A DNA stretch of 64,000 bases from Streptomyces iranensis (GTDB lineage: Bacteria > Actinomycetota > Actinomycetes > Streptomycetales > Streptomycetaceae). The notes beneath the pieces were generated by a model. It saw only the letters and a program-made list of their open reading frames with translations, was not told the origin of the DNA and made no database searches. Positions within the stretch are counted from its first letter, which is position 1, and each line of letters opens with the position of its first letter. The stretch covers positions 310,001-374,000 of the forward strand of contig NZ_JAGGLR010000004.1 in the NCBI RefSeq assembly GCF_017874715.1, given 5' to 3'. Both the position numbers and the translations under genes were made by a program. Below, one piece after another: positions 63,996-64,000 of the stretch.

Positions 63996-64000
63996 GAGCT

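Overview
This 64-kb window is very GC-rich, uses GTG starts freely, and is dense with Streptomyces hallmarks: an XRE/DUF397 pair, an AfsR-type BTAD/NB-ARC/TPR regulator, a TAT-exported amidase, secreted M4 proteases, and the GlgE maltosyltransferase cluster. It is chromosomal Streptomyces DNA. The glgP-glgE-treS-pep2-glgB block, with M4 proteases, a paired ABC exporter, glgX, an L,D-transpeptidase and an enoyl-CoA hydratase nearby, resembles the conserved arrangement known from other Streptomyces. I infer a conserved backbone carrying accessory insertions.

Left accessory region (1-10.5 kb): the 3' part of an RHS/YD-repeat polymorphic toxin with a swapped HExxH tip, followed by an overlapping probable immunity gene; an XRE (DUF5753-type) regulator with its DUF397 partner; three very small overlapping genes; a lipoprotein; a GH25 muramidase without a signal peptide; an EF-hand protein; a TAT amidase; and an RsbW-like ATP-binding protein. 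Several intergenic stretches hold short degenerate tandem repeats.

Backbone 1 (10.6-19.4 kb): enoyl-CoA hydratase, L,D-transpeptidase lipoprotein, glycogen debranching enzyme GlgX, and a two-gene heterodimeric ABC exporter with one canonical and one degenerate ATPase site.

Accessory block (19.4-28.3 kb): an HxlR regulator divergent from an NAD(P)-binding oxidoreductase, a DUF3500 protein, then the most intriguing locus. DUF1177, OPT oligopeptide transporter, AroM-family and Asp/Glu-racemase-family genes run leftward. They diverge from an IclR regulator followed by an S51 aspartyl dipeptidase (PepE). Together these look like an undescribed uptake and catabolic system for an Asp- or D-amino-acid-containing peptide.

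Protease block (28.7-34.8 kb): three tandem M4 metalloprotease paralogues, each followed by a strong hairpin terminator. Next come a membrane-anchored PstS-like binding protein, a membrane protein, a zinc-ribbon protein, a lipoprotein, and a short region with a possible structured small RNA ending in an intrinsic terminator.

Storage-carbohydrate block (39-55.5 kb): glgP on the minus strand, then glgE-treS, pep2 and glgB on the plus strand. GlgE makes alpha-glucan from maltose-1-phosphate, Pep2 and TreS supply that from trehalose or maltose, GlgB branches the polymer and GlgP (with GlgX at 13 kb) degrades it. A PL11 rhamnogalacturonan lyase, a PL3 pectate lyase, an XRE/MmyB regulator and a subtilase sit between glgP and glgE. 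An AfsR-like regulator is convergent to glgB.

Right end (59-64 kb): a dicarboxylate symporter (dctA-like) divergent from a DcuS/CitA-type histidine kinase and its response regulator. Copies of one interspersed repeat lie near 51.1, 59.2 and 63.8 kb.
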